Positions 6,828 through 15,226 of a DNA stretch of 64,000 nucleotides are shown here, piece by piece (within the stretch, counting starts at the first letter, position 1; each line of letters starts with the position of its first letter). This DNA is from Pseudogemmatithrix spongiicola. Lineage in GTDB: Bacteria > Gemmatimonadota > Gemmatimonadetes > Gemmatimonadales > Gemmatimonadaceae. Location of the stretch: positions 2,728,001-2,792,000 of the forward strand of contig NZ_CP130613.1 of NCBI RefSeq assembly GCF_030623445.1, written 5' to 3'. Position numbers and translations under genes: made by a program. The notes beneath the pieces were generated by a model that was not told the DNA's origin, did not search any database, and worked only from the letters and a program-made list of their open reading frames with translations.

Positions 6828-9359
6828 CTACAGGCTGAACCAGTACGACGCCTTGATCAGGAAGGTGTTATCCGAGCGGGTGCGGAACAGGTCGCCGTAG
6901 TCGCGGCCGAACTCGAACGACCCCGGGTTCCGGTCGTCCTGGCGGCCCTGCTGCCAGACGAAGAACAGCACGGACCCCGGGCGGTACTCCCAGCGCAGCA
7001 CGGTGTTCGAGCGGAACTGCTTGAAGTTGAAGTCGGTCGGCGTGGCCGCCGTGTACGGCGCGAACCGGTCCTCGTAGCGTTCGGCGCCGGGGTCGACCAC
7101 CTGCTTGAGCTCCGAGTAGTCGCCGGCCGTGACGAAGGGCTGGGCATACAGCTGCAGCGACAGCGTCGGGGTCATCGTGTAGTCCAACCGCGTCGTCACG
7201 CCCATGGTCGTCTGGTCGAGCCGCGCGAAGGTGTACGCCGTGCCGCCCGGCGTCGCGAAGTTGTTGTACCACTGCTGGTCGTTCACGCCTTCGTAGTAGT
7301 TGAGCGCGACACTGCCCTGCACGCTGCCACCGGCGCGGAAATTCACCTCGGGATCGAGGCCCCACTCCGACGAGCCAGAGGCGTCCTTGAAGACGAAGAA
7401 GCCCTGGAGCGTGCCGGTGACCGGCTTGCGCCCGTCGGTCTCGAAGCCCAGCCAAGCGTTCTGGCGCAAGTTGCGGCGCAGCGCGGGGCCGCCGCGCGTC
7501 ACGCGGTCGTCATAGACCTCGCCGATGCCGTTCACGTTGTAGCCCGCCCAGAACCACCACTGGTTCGGCAGCTCACCGTTGACGTTGATGTTTCCGCCGC
7601 TGTTGAGGCGCAGGCCGTCGGTGGTCCAGTTGTTCCACTGGTTGATATTCACGAACAGGCGGCGGTAGAACTTCGTGGGCTCGACGAAGTTGAGCCCGAA
7701 CCAGTTGCCGTTCTCCGTGAAGTCGGCGCGGGGCTGGAAGCCGGCGTCGTTCACCTCGTAGCCGGCGCTGATGCGCGTCACGCCGGTGTTGAAGCGCGTG
7801 ACGCCGCCGCCCTGCTTGCCGATGCTGGCGTTGAAGCGCGTACCGCTCAGCGACGTGCGCGTCGAGTCCACTTCCAGCGGCGAGTCCGGCCGTTGGAACT
7901 GCTGCACCGCGCTGCGCTGCGTGCGCCAGATGGCTTCCTCGCTGCCGGTCACGTGCGAACCGACGGCCGAGCCGCTGATCTGGTAGTTGTTGTTCTCGCC
8001 GAAGCGGTGGCGTGCGTCGAGCCCGAAGGCATAGGCGCCCTCGCGCAGGAAGCGGCGCGTGTCGGCGTCCAGCGAGCGGTTGGTGGCCGTCGCCATCACG
8101 CCGAAGCCCGAGTTGCCCTGCCGCAGGTCCTGCTGCAGCCGTAGCACCATGTAGTTGGTCTGCGGCTCGATCGTCCGTGCGTCGGCCCCGAGCTCCTGCT
8201 GCGTCACGGCGTCAATGAAGCCCACGTTGAGCCCGCTCGCCGTGCGGCCGGTGATCTTGGCGGCGCCGAGGATCGTCGTGTTCAGCGGATTGTCCTGCGC
8301 GGCATAGACGCCGCCCAGCTGCGGGGCGCGGCCCACGCGGCGCGAGTAGAACAGGTTGTTGGCGAAGTTGAAGATGCCCGCGCCTTCCAGGAAGAACGGC
8401 CGACGCTCCTCGAAGAACTGCTCGAACGCGCCGAGATTCAGCACCGCGGGGTCCGCCTCGACTTGGCCGAAGTCGGGATTCGCGGTCGCGTCCAGCGTGA
8501 GATTCGACGTGATGCCGTACTTCACGTCCGCGCCGAAGGTGATGGTCTGCTGGCGCGCGTAGCCGTTCGCCGTCGGACGCGGCGCGTCGGTCGACACCGA
8601 GTACGGCAGCACCTCGAGACGGCGCGGGCTGGCGATGCCCTCGAAGCCATCCACCTCGCCCCACTGCGAGACGAAGCCCATCTGCGTGCGGCGGTAGAGC
8701 GGCCACGAGATGCGCTCGTTGTGCCGCGCGATGTCGCGCCAGATGGCGAAGCCGAAGGTGTGTGCCTCGGCCGCCGGGAACCGGAGCTGGCTGAACGGGA
8801 TGCGATACTCGGCCGTCCACCCCTGCTCGTCGACCTTCGTGACCGCGTCCCACACGCCGTCCCACGAGAGATCCTCGTTGCCGTCGTTGGAGATGTACAC
8901 GTCGCGCTTCACGCCCAGCGGGTTCACGGTGAACCGGAAGCCCGTGCGCTTGTCGTGGTAGCTGTCGACCATCAGGTGCAGGTAGTCGCTCTGCGTGCGC
9001 GCGTCGCGCCGCGAGAGGAAGGCCATCACCGAATCGGGCGACGGATCGAAGGCGCGCACGAACACGTACAGGTAGCGGTCGTCATAGGCGACGCGCGCCT
9101 CGGTGCGATAGCGCGGATCGCCGTCTTCCACGGGATCGTGCTGGCGGAACTGCGTGATCGCCGGCGCGTCGCGCCAGATGGGATCGGAGTCCACGCCATC
9201 GAGGACGGGGGGCGTCGCCGCGCGCATCGCCGTCGCGCCGCGCGCGGTCGGAGCGGGAACCGTCTTCGGTGCCGGCGGCACGAAGATCCCTTCGCGCGGC
9301 GGGGTGGCAGGGCCTGCGGCCACCACCGTCTGGAAGGCCAGGGCGAGTTCGACGAACAT
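6828..9359 (-). CDS. DUF5916 outer-membrane protein with N-terminal CBM9-like domain
   Basis: 843-residue exported protein. After a short hydrophobic N-terminus (weak signal, residues 1-20) comes a CBM9-like domain at about 45-215, with the motifs LDGVDSDPIWRDAPAI, TEARVAYDDRYLYVFVRAFD and EYRIPFSQLRFP. The rest is the DUF5916 region, with FFEERRPFFLEGAGIF and long stretches of alternating Asn/Thr/aromatic residues typical of a beta-barrel, ending in the terminal aromatic motif YWFSL. The family is common in Gemmatimonadota, Acidobacteriota and Bacteroidota. It is thought to be an outer-membrane protein, perhaps carbohydrate-related, but substrate and role are unknown. The ATG at 9359 is the only convincing start. 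Confidence 0.88.
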   Translation of the reverse strand: MFVELALAFQTVVAAGPATPPREGIFVPPAPKTVPAPTARGATAMRAATPPVLDGVDSDPIWRDAPAITQFRQHDPVEDGDPRYRTEARVAYDDRYLYVFVRAFDPSPDSVMAFLSRRDARTQSDYLHLMVDSYHDKRTGFRFTVNPLGVKRDVYISNDGNEDLSWDGVWDAVTKVDEQGWTAEYRIPFSQLRFPAAEAHTFGFAIWRDIARHNERISWPLYRRTQMGFVSQWGEVDGFEGIASPRRLEVLPYSVSTDAPRPTANGYARQQTITFGADVKYGITSNLTLDATANPDFGQVEADPAVLNLGAFEQFFEERRPFFLEGAGIFNFANNLFYSRRVGRAPQLGGVYAAQDNPLNTTILGAAKITGRTASGLNVGFIDAVTQQELGADARTIEPQTNYMVLRLQQDLRQGNSGFGVMATATNRSLDADTRRFLREGAYAFGLDARHRFGENNNYQISGSAVGSHVTGSEEAIWRTQRSAVQQFQRPDSPLEVDSTRTSLSGTRFNASIGKQGGGVTRFNTGVTRISAGYEVNDAGFQPRADFTENGNWFGLNFVEPTKFYRRLFVNINQWNNWTTDGLRLNSGGNINVNGELPNQWWFWAGYNVNGIGEVYDDRVTRGGPALRRNLRQNAWLGFETDGRKPVTGTLQGFFVFKDASGSSEWGLDPEVNFRAGGSVQGSVALNYYEGVNDQQWYNNFATPGGTAYTFARLDQTTMGVTTRLDYTMTPTLSLQLYAQPFVTAGDYSELKQVVDPGAERYEDRFAPYTAATPTDFNFKQFRSNTVLRWEYRPGSVLFFVWQQGRQDDRNPGSFEFGRDYGDLFRTRSDNTFLIKASYWFSL

Positions 9360-9612
9360 GGAGCATCCGGGTGTATGAGGTACCCGGTGGGGGTCGGGCC
9401 CTGCGTGGGACGACGTAGGCGAGCCTACGCGCGGCTTCGGTTGCCTGTTTCGACAAACCGACGTGCAGAAGGGTTGCGTCCTTCCGTTGGCGCCTTGGTC
9501 AGGGCGCGGGTTCCACCCGCTGCGCGGGCGGTTTAGCTTCGGGCATCCCCTTCCGCCTCAATAGGTTCGCGCGAGCGCGCGCGAGCCGCCGTGCCCCCGG
9601 CGAGGTCCTTCC

Positions 9613-11028
9613 GTGCAACAAGCGCCCGACGAGCCCGAGCGGTCCCTGGCCGCGCTACTGGCGCCCGATATCCTGGACTTGCTCGAGACGGATCCGCGCA
9701 GCATCGCCGCGGAGACGGAGGAGCTGCACGCTGCCGACCTCGCCGACGTCGCCGAGCTGATCGATCGCGCGCTGGTGCCGCAGCTGCTCGCCGCGCTCCC
9801 GGCCCCGCGCGCGGCTGCCGTGCTCGAGTACCTCGGCGAGGAGCTGCGGACCGAGCTGCTCGAGACCATGGCGCCGGAGCAGGCGGCCGCGCTGATCGCC
9901 GCGATGACGCCGGACGAGCGCGCCGACGCGCTCGAGGAAATGGACGAGGACGTCGCCGACGAGATCCTCGAGGCGATTCCCGAACGCGAGCGCGCCGAGA
10001 CCGAGCGGCTGCTCCAGTACGAAGCCGACACGGCCGGCGGTCTCATGACCACCGAGTTCGTTTCGGTCCCGGAATCGCAGACGGTCGACGAGGCGCTGGC
10101 CACCGTACGGGCCATCGCCCGCGCGGGGCGACGCGAGGCGATGCAGACGATCTACGTGGTGGACGCACAGGGCGTGCTCACGGGCGTGATGTCGCTCCGC
10201 GAACTCCTGGCGGCGCCCGAAGGCACGCGCGTCGCCGACAATGCGTGGACGGAGATCGTCACGGTGCCCGCCGACGCGCACCGCGAGACGGTCGTGCAGC
10301 TCACGTCCAACTACGACCTCGTCGCCGTGCCGGTGGTGGATGCCGACCGCCGCTTGCTCGGCGTCATCACCGTGGACGACGTCATCGACGTCATCCAGGA
10401 AGAGCAGACGGAGGACGTGCAGAAGTTCGGCGGTCTCGAGGCGCTCGAAGAGCCATACCTGCAGGTGGGCTTCGTCGAGCTGCTCAAGAAGCGCGTGCCG
10501 TGGCTCATCGTGCTCTTCGTGGGCCAGATGTTCACGGCGGCGGCGATGGGCTTCTTCGAGGATTCCATCTCCGCAGCCACGGTGCTCGCGCTGTTCGTGC
10601 CGCTGATCATCTCGTCGGGCGGCAACTCCGGCTCGCAGGCGACGTCGCTGATCATCCGGGCCATGGCCCTGCAGGAGCTCAGGGCGCGCGACTGGACGCG
10701 AGTCCTGCTCCGCGAGGCCGGCATGGGCCTCGTACTCGGCGCGCTGCTGGGCATCGTCGGCGCGCTGCGCATCGTGGTGTGGCAATGGGCCGGGTTCTAC
10801 CCCTTCGGCGAGCACTATGGCGTCCTCGCGACGACGATCGGCGCGACAGTGCTGGGCGTCGTGCTCTTCGGCACGCTCACCGGCGCGATGCTGCCCTTCG
10901 TGCTGCGCAAGGTGGGCTTCGACCCCGCGAGCGCGTCGGCGCCGCTGGTCGCGACGCTCGTCGACGTGACGGGCGTGGTGCTGTACTTCTCGATGGCGCT
11001 GCTCCTCCTGCGCGGGACGCTGCTCTGA
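9613..11028 (+). CDS. mgtE: Magnesium transporter MgtE
   Basis: Inner-membrane Mg2+ channel of 471 residues with full MgtE architecture. The cytoplasmic helical N domain spans about 20-135 and is rich in Glu/Ala. Two CBS domains span about 145-265. Five transmembrane helices lie at about 296-316, 324-346, 368-390, 408-430 and 445-468. The pore-lining motif PLIISSGGNSGSQ is at 330-342, and the aspartate in the DVTG motif (D451) matches the ion-selectivity residue known from MgtE. The start is GTG at 9613. I could not recognise an M-box riboswitch in the 253 bp upstream. The next gene begins almost at the stop codon, suggesting cotranscription with two DMT exporters. Confidence 0.95.
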   Translation: MQQAPDEPERSLAALLAPDILDLLETDPRSIAAETEELHAADLADVAELIDRALVPQLLAALPAPRAAAVLEYLGEELRTELLETMAPEQAAALIAAMTPDERADALEEMDEDVADEILEAIPERERAETERLLQYEADTAGGLMTTEFVSVPESQTVDEALATVRAIARAGRREAMQTIYVVDAQGVLTGVMSLRELLAAPEGTRVADNAWTEIVTVPADAHRETVVQLTSNYDLVAVPVVDADRRLLGVITVDDVIDVIQEEQTEDVQKFGGLEALEEPYLQVGFVELLKKRVPWLIVLFVGQMFTAAAMGFFEDSISAATVLALFVPLIISSGGNSGSQATSLIIRAMALQELRARDWTRVLLREAGMGLVLGALLGIVGALRIVVWQWAGFYPFGEHYGVLATTIGATVLGVVLFGTLTGAMLPFVLRKVGFDPASASAPLVATLVDVTGVVLYFSMALLLLRGTLL

Positions 11029-11048
11029 CAACACCCCGGCGGGCGGCC

Positions 11049-11921
11049 TTGTTGGTCATCATCGCGGCGTCGGCGTATGTCTCGTTGAGCATCGTGACGA
11101 CGCTGGGCGGGCGCATCGGCGTCGGGCTGCTGCCGTTGATGGCGTGGCGCTACGCGCTCGCGGCACCGATCCTCGCGGCGATCGCCGGTTGGCGGGAGCT
11201 GGCGGCCGTGCCCTGGCGGCGCGCGGTGGCGCTGTTCGTGATCGGCGGCGGCGGGCAGTCGCTGGTGACGTACTTCTCGCTCTCCGCGCTCGCGTGGATG
11301 CCGGCCGCGTCGCTGGGCTTCCTGTTCTATACGTACCCGGCGTGGGTGGCGATCTTCGCGGCACTCTCCGGCGCCGAGCGATTGACGCCGACCCGCATCG
11401 CGGCGCTGGGCTTCGCGCTGTTCGGCATCACGCTGATGGTCGGGGCGCCGTGGAACCTCGCCCTCCCGTGGCCAGGCGTGTGGCGCGCCCTGCTCTCGGC
11501 GATCATCTATGCGCTGTACATCCCGCTGCTGCACCGCCTCCGCGGACCGCTGTCGCCCGCTGCCGCGTCGGCGTACCTGATTGCCGGTGCGGCGACGATC
11601 TTCCTGGTCGCCGCCGAGCGCACGGGTGGCGCGCTGGCGCCCATGACCTCGATCGGCGCGTGGAGCGCCGCCGGCACGCTCGCGGTGTACAGCACGGTGA
11701 TTGCCTTCCTGACCTTCCTGCGCGGGCTCGAGGTGTTGGGCGCCGTGCGGGCCGCGATTCTCTCGACCACTGAACCGCTCTTCACTGCCGTGCTCGCGTT
11801 GCTGATCCTCCGTCAGCCGCTCGGCCTGCCGACGCTGCTCGGCGGCGCCTGCATCGTCGCGGCCATCCTCGTGCTCGAACGCGCCTCGCCCCCGACCGAT
11901 GAACTCCCCCACGCGGCCTGA
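11049..11921 (+). CDS. EamA/DMT-family transporter, first of a tandem pair
   Basis: Drug/metabolite-transporter superfamily permease of about 290 residues with ten predicted transmembrane helices in two EamA halves. The first half has SLGFLFYTYPAWVAI and the second AILSTTEPLFTAVLALL, the usual end-of-half motifs. Substrate unknown; many relatives export amino acids or metabolites. The start is uncertain. TTG codons at 11049 and 11052 are in frame, but the charged TTPRR lead and a GGGA seven bases upstream would also suit a CTG at 11025 overlapping the mgtE stop. The 3' end overlaps the next paralogue by 23 bp. It shares the GGGGQ, FLFYTYPAWVA and T-EP-TA motifs with that gene, so the pair is an in-place duplication. 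Confidence 0.85.
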   Translation: MLVIIAASAYVSLSIVTTLGGRIGVGLLPLMAWRYALAAPILAAIAGWRELAAVPWRRAVALFVIGGGGQSLVTYFSLSALAWMPAASLGFLFYTYPAWVAIFAALSGAERLTPTRIAALGFALFGITLMVGAPWNLALPWPGVWRALLSAIIYALYIPLLHRLRGPLSPAAASAYLIAGAATIFLVAAERTGGALAPMTSIGAWSAAGTLAVYSTVIAFLTFLRGLEVLGAVRAAILSTTEPLFTAVLALLILRQPLGLPTLLGGACIVAAILVLERASPPTDELPHAA

Positions 11922-12810
11922 CGCCGGCGCCCTCGGCGCCGGCACGTTCTACACGCTGCTCGCGGCCGCTGGCTTTGCGGCGGTGAGCATCCTCACGTCC
12001 CTGGCCACGGCGACGGGTCTCTCGCTCGCGACGGTGCTCGCGTGGCGCTATACCCTTTCGGCCGTGGTGCTCGTCGGCTGGGTGGGCGCGCGGCAGTACA
12101 AGCGCATCCGGCCGAACGAGATGCTTCGACTCGTCGCGCTCGGCGGTGGCGGGCAGGCGCTGTTGGTGTTCGTGGCGCTGAGCGCGCTGGCCTACATCCC
12201 GGCGGCGACGCTCGCGTTCCTCTTCTATACCTATCCCGCGTGGGTGGCGCTGGTGCAGGCCGTGCGCGGCGCCGAGCGTCTGGATGGACGACGCGCGCTG
12301 GCGTTGGCCTTGAGCTTCGCGGGCATCGGCGTGATGGTCGGGCTTCCGGCCGCGAGCCCCGGGTCGGCGGGACTCGATTGGCGCGGCGTGGCCTTGGCGT
12401 TGGGCGCGGCGGCGATCTACGGTGCCTACATCCCGATGATGCGCGTACTGGCGAAGGACCATCCCGTCGCGCCGGTGAGCGCCTACGGCAAGATCGGCTC
12501 TGCCCTCTGCTTCCTGGTGCTCGCCGTGAGCGACCGGTCGTTCACGTACCAGATGGAACCGCGCACCTGGCTGGTGATCGCGGCGCTCACGCTGTTCAGC
12601 ACCGTGCTGCCGGGTGTGTTCTTCCTGATGGGGCTCGTGCGGTTGGGGCCGGTGCGCACGGCCATCGTCTCGACGGTGGAGCCGTTCCTCACCGCGCTGC
12701 TCGGCGTGCTGGTGCTCTCGCAGGCGTTGACGCTGCCGACCGTGCTCGGTGGCACGCTGATCATCGCCGCGGTGGTGCTGCTGCAGGTCAAGCGGGACCG
12801 GGTCGCGTAG
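11899..12810 (+). CDS. EamA/DMT-family transporter, second of a tandem pair
   Basis: 303-residue inner-membrane permease with ten predicted helices and two EamA repeats. The motifs ALGGGGQALLVF, FLFYTYPAWVAL and IVSTVEPFLTALLGVLVL match the upstream gene closely, so the two are tandem paralogues. The ATG at 11899 lies within the end of the previous gene, which implies translational coupling. Substrate cannot be read from sequence. The adjacent mgtE is probably only a transcriptional neighbour. A GC-rich inverted repeat spans the stop codon (12792-12800 with 12817-12825), and a second hairpin follows at 12825-12844. Confidence 0.88.
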   Translation: MNSPTRPDAGALGAGTFYTLLAAAGFAAVSILTSLATATGLSLATVLAWRYTLSAVVLVGWVGARQYKRIRPNEMLRLVALGGGGQALLVFVALSALAYIPAATLAFLFYTYPAWVALVQAVRGAERLDGRRALALALSFAGIGVMVGLPAASPGSAGLDWRGVALALGAAAIYGAYIPMMRVLAKDHPVAPVSAYGKIGSALCFLVLAVSDRSFTYQMEPRTWLVIAALTLFSTVLPGVFFLMGLVRLGPVRTAIVSTVEPFLTALLGVLVLSQALTLPTVLGGTLIIAAVVLLQVKRDRVA

Positions 12811-12824
12811 CGGGTCCGGTCCCG

Positions 12825-12844
12825 CGCAGGGAAGAATCCCTGCG
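12825..12844 (+). terminator. Hairpin between DMT transporter and sigma factor genes
   Basis: 8-bp perfect stem (CGCAGGGA with TCCCTGCG) and an AGAA loop, 14 nt after the transporter stop and about 20 nt before the sigma factor start. A 9-bp repeat lies immediately upstream at 12792-12825. It may end the transporter transcript or attenuate into the sigma operon. Confidence 0.4.
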
Positions 12845-12865
12845 GTCGCTCCGTCTGTGTCGCAG

Positions 12866-13465
12866 ATGGCCGAAACACCCACCCTTGCGTCCCCGGATGA
12901 ACGGGCGCTGATCGAGGGCTGCCGCCGTGGCGAGCCCTCGGCGCAACGCGTCGTCTTCGATCGGTACCGGGACCGGGTGTACGGCGTCGCCCTGCACTAC
13001 CTGCGGGGGGACGCGGCGGCCGCGCAGGATGCGACCCAGGAGGTCTTCGTGCGGTTCTTCCAGTCGGCGACGCGGTTCCGCGAGGATGCGCGGCTCGTGA
13101 CGTATCTGTACCGATCCGTGGCCAACGCATGCATCGACGAACTGCGGCGGCGACGCCGCTTCGTCTTCGTCGGCGACATGCCGGAGCCGCTGCATCCGCA
13201 GACTGACGTGGGCGTATGGGAGCGTGAGGCCCTGGGGAGTGCCGGTGAGGACGCTGCCTTGCAGCAGGCCGTGCACGCGCTCTCGCCGAAGCTCCGCATG
13301 GTCGTGCTCATGCGCTACTACGACGACCTGTCGTACGACGAGATCGCTGCGGCGCTCGGCGTCTCTGCGGGCACCGTGGCCTCGCGCCTGAGCCGCGCGC
13401 ACGCGGCGCTGTCGCAGCGCTTGGGTCGGGACATTCGGGAAGAGGAGTCGCACGATGCGGCCTGA
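12866..13465 (+). CDS. ECF-family RNA polymerase sigma factor
   Basis: Extracytoplasmic-function sigma factor of 199 residues. Sigma-70 region 2 spans about 28-97, including QDATQEVFVRFFQ and RSVANACIDELRRRRR. Region 4 spans about 132-185, with SPKLRMVVLMRYYDDLSYDEIAAALGVSAGTVASRLSRA as the helix-turn-helix. An ATG at 12866 and a GTG at 12857 are both in frame; no strong Shine-Dalgarno decides. The stop overlaps the next gene, a membrane-anchored FecR-like protein, by 11 bp, the usual sigma/anti-sigma arrangement. Targets are unknown; no repeated promoter element was found in front of this operon. Confidence 0.92.
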   Translation: MAETPTLASPDERALIEGCRRGEPSAQRVVFDRYRDRVYGVALHYLRGDAAAAQDATQEVFVRFFQSATRFREDARLVTYLYRSVANACIDELRRRRRFVFVGDMPEPLHPQTDVGVWEREALGSAGEDAALQQAVHALSPKLRMVVLMRYYDDLSYDEIAAALGVSAGTVASRLSRAHAALSQRLGRDIREEESHDAA

Positions 13466-14474
13466 CGAGTTCCGTCGCGGCATGGGCGAACCGCGTCTGC
13501 CGGACGCCGAGCGCCAGTGGACGGCCATTCGGTCCCGGCTCGACGAGGCGAGGGCCGGACAGCATCGCGGCTCGCTTCGATCGGCGCGGGTTCCGCTGCC
13601 GTTTGCGGCGGCTGCGGCACTCGCCGCCGTGTTGGTGGGCATCGTGGCTGGCGTCTACCGTCAGTTCGCCGCGCCGGAGCGCTGGATGGCCGTGGGACCG
13701 GCCCCCGCCGCGGCGCTGGACACCGCGTGGGTCGAGACCGGCAGCGCGGCCATGCGCGTGGCGGTCGGTCGCATCGGGCACGTCACGCTTGCTCCCGGCG
13801 CGAAGGCGCGTGTCGTGCGCGGCGCGTGGAACGAGCATCGCTTGGCGCTGGCGCGCGGCACCATCGAAGCGGTCATCGCCGCACCGCCGCGGCTCTTCTT
13901 CGTCGAGACGCCGACCGTCTTGGCCACGGACCTCGGCTGCGCGTACCGACTCGAGGTCGGCGATGACGGCGCCGCCGCGTTGTCGGTGAGCGTCGGCTGG
14001 GTGGAGCTCGCGCACGACGGCGTCCGCAGCGTGGTGCCCGCCGGACTCACGGCGCTCGTTGCGGCGGACGGGACGCCCGGGATCCCGCATGACGCGGCGC
14101 TGCCCGCCGAGGCACGCGATGCAATCGGCCGGCTGGCGTCGGGCCGGCCAGATCGCGGGGTGGACCTCGACCTCGTGATTGCCGCGCTCGATAGCGCCGA
14201 CGTCCACGCGCCGTGGAACATCCGGAACCAGACGAGCGGCATCACCCTGTGGCACCTGCTGCAGCGCGTGGATGCCGCGGAGCGCCCGCGCGTCGCGGCG
14301 GCGTTGGCGCAGCGCGCCGAGCGGCCGGCCGGGGTGACGAGGGAAGGAATCTTGGCGCTTAACCGTCAGATGCTCGATCGCTGGCGGCGCGCCCTGCATC
14401 CGATGTGGGGCGAGGAGCCGGGCCCGCTCTGGGCGGTGGCCGCACAGCGCATCTGGTTGTGGGTGATGGACTGA
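13455..14474 (+). CDS. FecR-like membrane protein, probable anti-sigma factor
   Basis: 339-residue protein with an acidic/basic cytoplasmic N-terminus (1-46), one transmembrane helix at about 47-68, and a periplasmic FecR-like beta domain at about 75-215. That domain includes GHVTLAPGAKARVVR, RLALARGTIEAVI and VSVGWVELAHDG. The C-terminal 120 residues are helical and end in WLWVMD. The gene overlaps the sigma factor by 11 bp, so it most likely holds that sigma factor at the membrane and releases it on a periplasmic signal. No TonB receptor of the FecA type is adjacent; instead a cytochrome c gene follows, which hints at a redox or respiratory signal. That last point is inference. Confidence 0.75.
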   Translation: MRPDEFRRGMGEPRLPDAERQWTAIRSRLDEARAGQHRGSLRSARVPLPFAAAAALAAVLVGIVAGVYRQFAAPERWMAVGPAPAAALDTAWVETGSAAMRVAVGRIGHVTLAPGAKARVVRGAWNEHRLALARGTIEAVIAAPPRLFFVETPTVLATDLGCAYRLEVGDDGAAALSVSVGWVELAHDGVRSVVPAGLTALVAADGTPGIPHDAALPAEARDAIGRLASGRPDRGVDLDLVIAALDSADVHAPWNIRNQTSGITLWHLLQRVDAAERPRVAAALAQRAERPAGVTREGILALNRQMLDRWRRALHPMWGEEPGPLWAVAAQRIWLWVMD

Positions 14475-14494
14475 CCTCGAGCGCGGGAGCGACG

Positions 14495-15226
14495 ATGCGG
14501 AAGGCGATGGCGATGTTGGCCGGTGGTGCAGGAGCCGTCCTGTTGATGGCCGCGGCACCGGCGATGCGCGGGGGCTGGGCAGTGCTCACGGTACACGAGC
14601 TTCCGGAGTCGGTGGTCGCGGGCGAGCGGGTCACCCTGACGTTCTCGCTGCGGCAGCACGGCGAAGAGATGCTGGCCGGCCGCGAACCGACCCTGCAGCT
14701 CCGCAGCGGTGCACTGCTGGGCAGTCGGCAGCGTGTCGCCGCGGAGCGTACACGACAGCCCGGCGTGTACCGCGCGACCTTCGCGGTGCCGGACGGGGAG
14801 AAGCTGATGGTGCGGGTGGACACGGACTTCCACGGCTGGAACGTCGATCTCTGGCCGATTGCGGTGCGCGCCGGCAGTGCCGCGAGCAACGTGTCGCTCG
14901 CGAGCGGCGGGCATGCGAGCGAAGCTCCGGCTCAGGAACGCGGCCGCGCGCTGTTCATCGCGAAGGGCTGCGTGGGCTGCCACACCAAGAGCGATGACGC
15001 GCAGCTCGAGGACTATCCGCAGATGCGGGTCGGTCCTGAACTCGGGGGTCGCAGCTTCCCGGTCGACTTCCTGGTCCGGAAGATGACCGATGCGGCATCA
15101 CTGCGTCCGGAGCAGCCCCGCTTCGGGGCACGGATCGCGGTGATGCCGCAGTTGGAAGTTAGCGCGGACGAGGCCCGCGCGATCGCCGGTTACCTCAACG
15201 CGAGGTCGGTGGCGTCGCGCGACTGA
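14495..15226 (+). CDS. Exported YtkA/FixH-like domain fused to cytochrome c
   Basis: 243-residue periplasmic protein. Residues 1-22 are a signal peptide or anchor. Residues about 27-125 form an Ig-like beta domain with the pattern of YtkA/FixH-like proteins (AVLTVHELPESVVAGERVTLTFSL, then PGVYRATFAVPDGEK). Residues about 145-238 form a class I cytochrome c with the haem motif CVGCH at 159-163 and a probable distal methionine M217 in AVMPQLEVS. I chose the ATG at 14495 because GGGAG lies five bases upstream. It is the third gene of the sigma/FecR operon (20-bp gap). Its 3' end overlaps the convergent acyl-CoA dehydrogenase by 37 bp. Confidence 0.85.
   Translation: MRKAMAMLAGGAGAVLLMAAAPAMRGGWAVLTVHELPESVVAGERVTLTFSLRQHGEEMLAGREPTLQLRSGALLGSRQRVAAERTRQPGVYRATFAVPDGEKLMVRVDTDFHGWNVDLWPIAVRAGSAASNVSLASGGHASEAPAQERGRALFIAKGCVGCHTKSDDAQLEDYPQMRVGPELGGRSFPVDFLVRKMTDAASLRPEQPRFGARIAVMPQLEVSADEARAIAGYLNARSVASRD

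Noticed and set aside
9360-9612. Possible M-box (Mg2+) riboswitch before mgtE
   Set aside because: The 253-bp divergent region has short hairpins (for example CGTAGG/CCTACG near 9412-9427) and a chance TTGCGTCCT, but I could not match the conserved M-box core. A covariance-model search would settle it.
9591-11048. Extension of the first DMT transporter frame back to 9591, giving a 776-residue protein
   Set aside because: The first 480 codons lie out of frame over mgtE and give Arg/Gly-rich sequence without domains.
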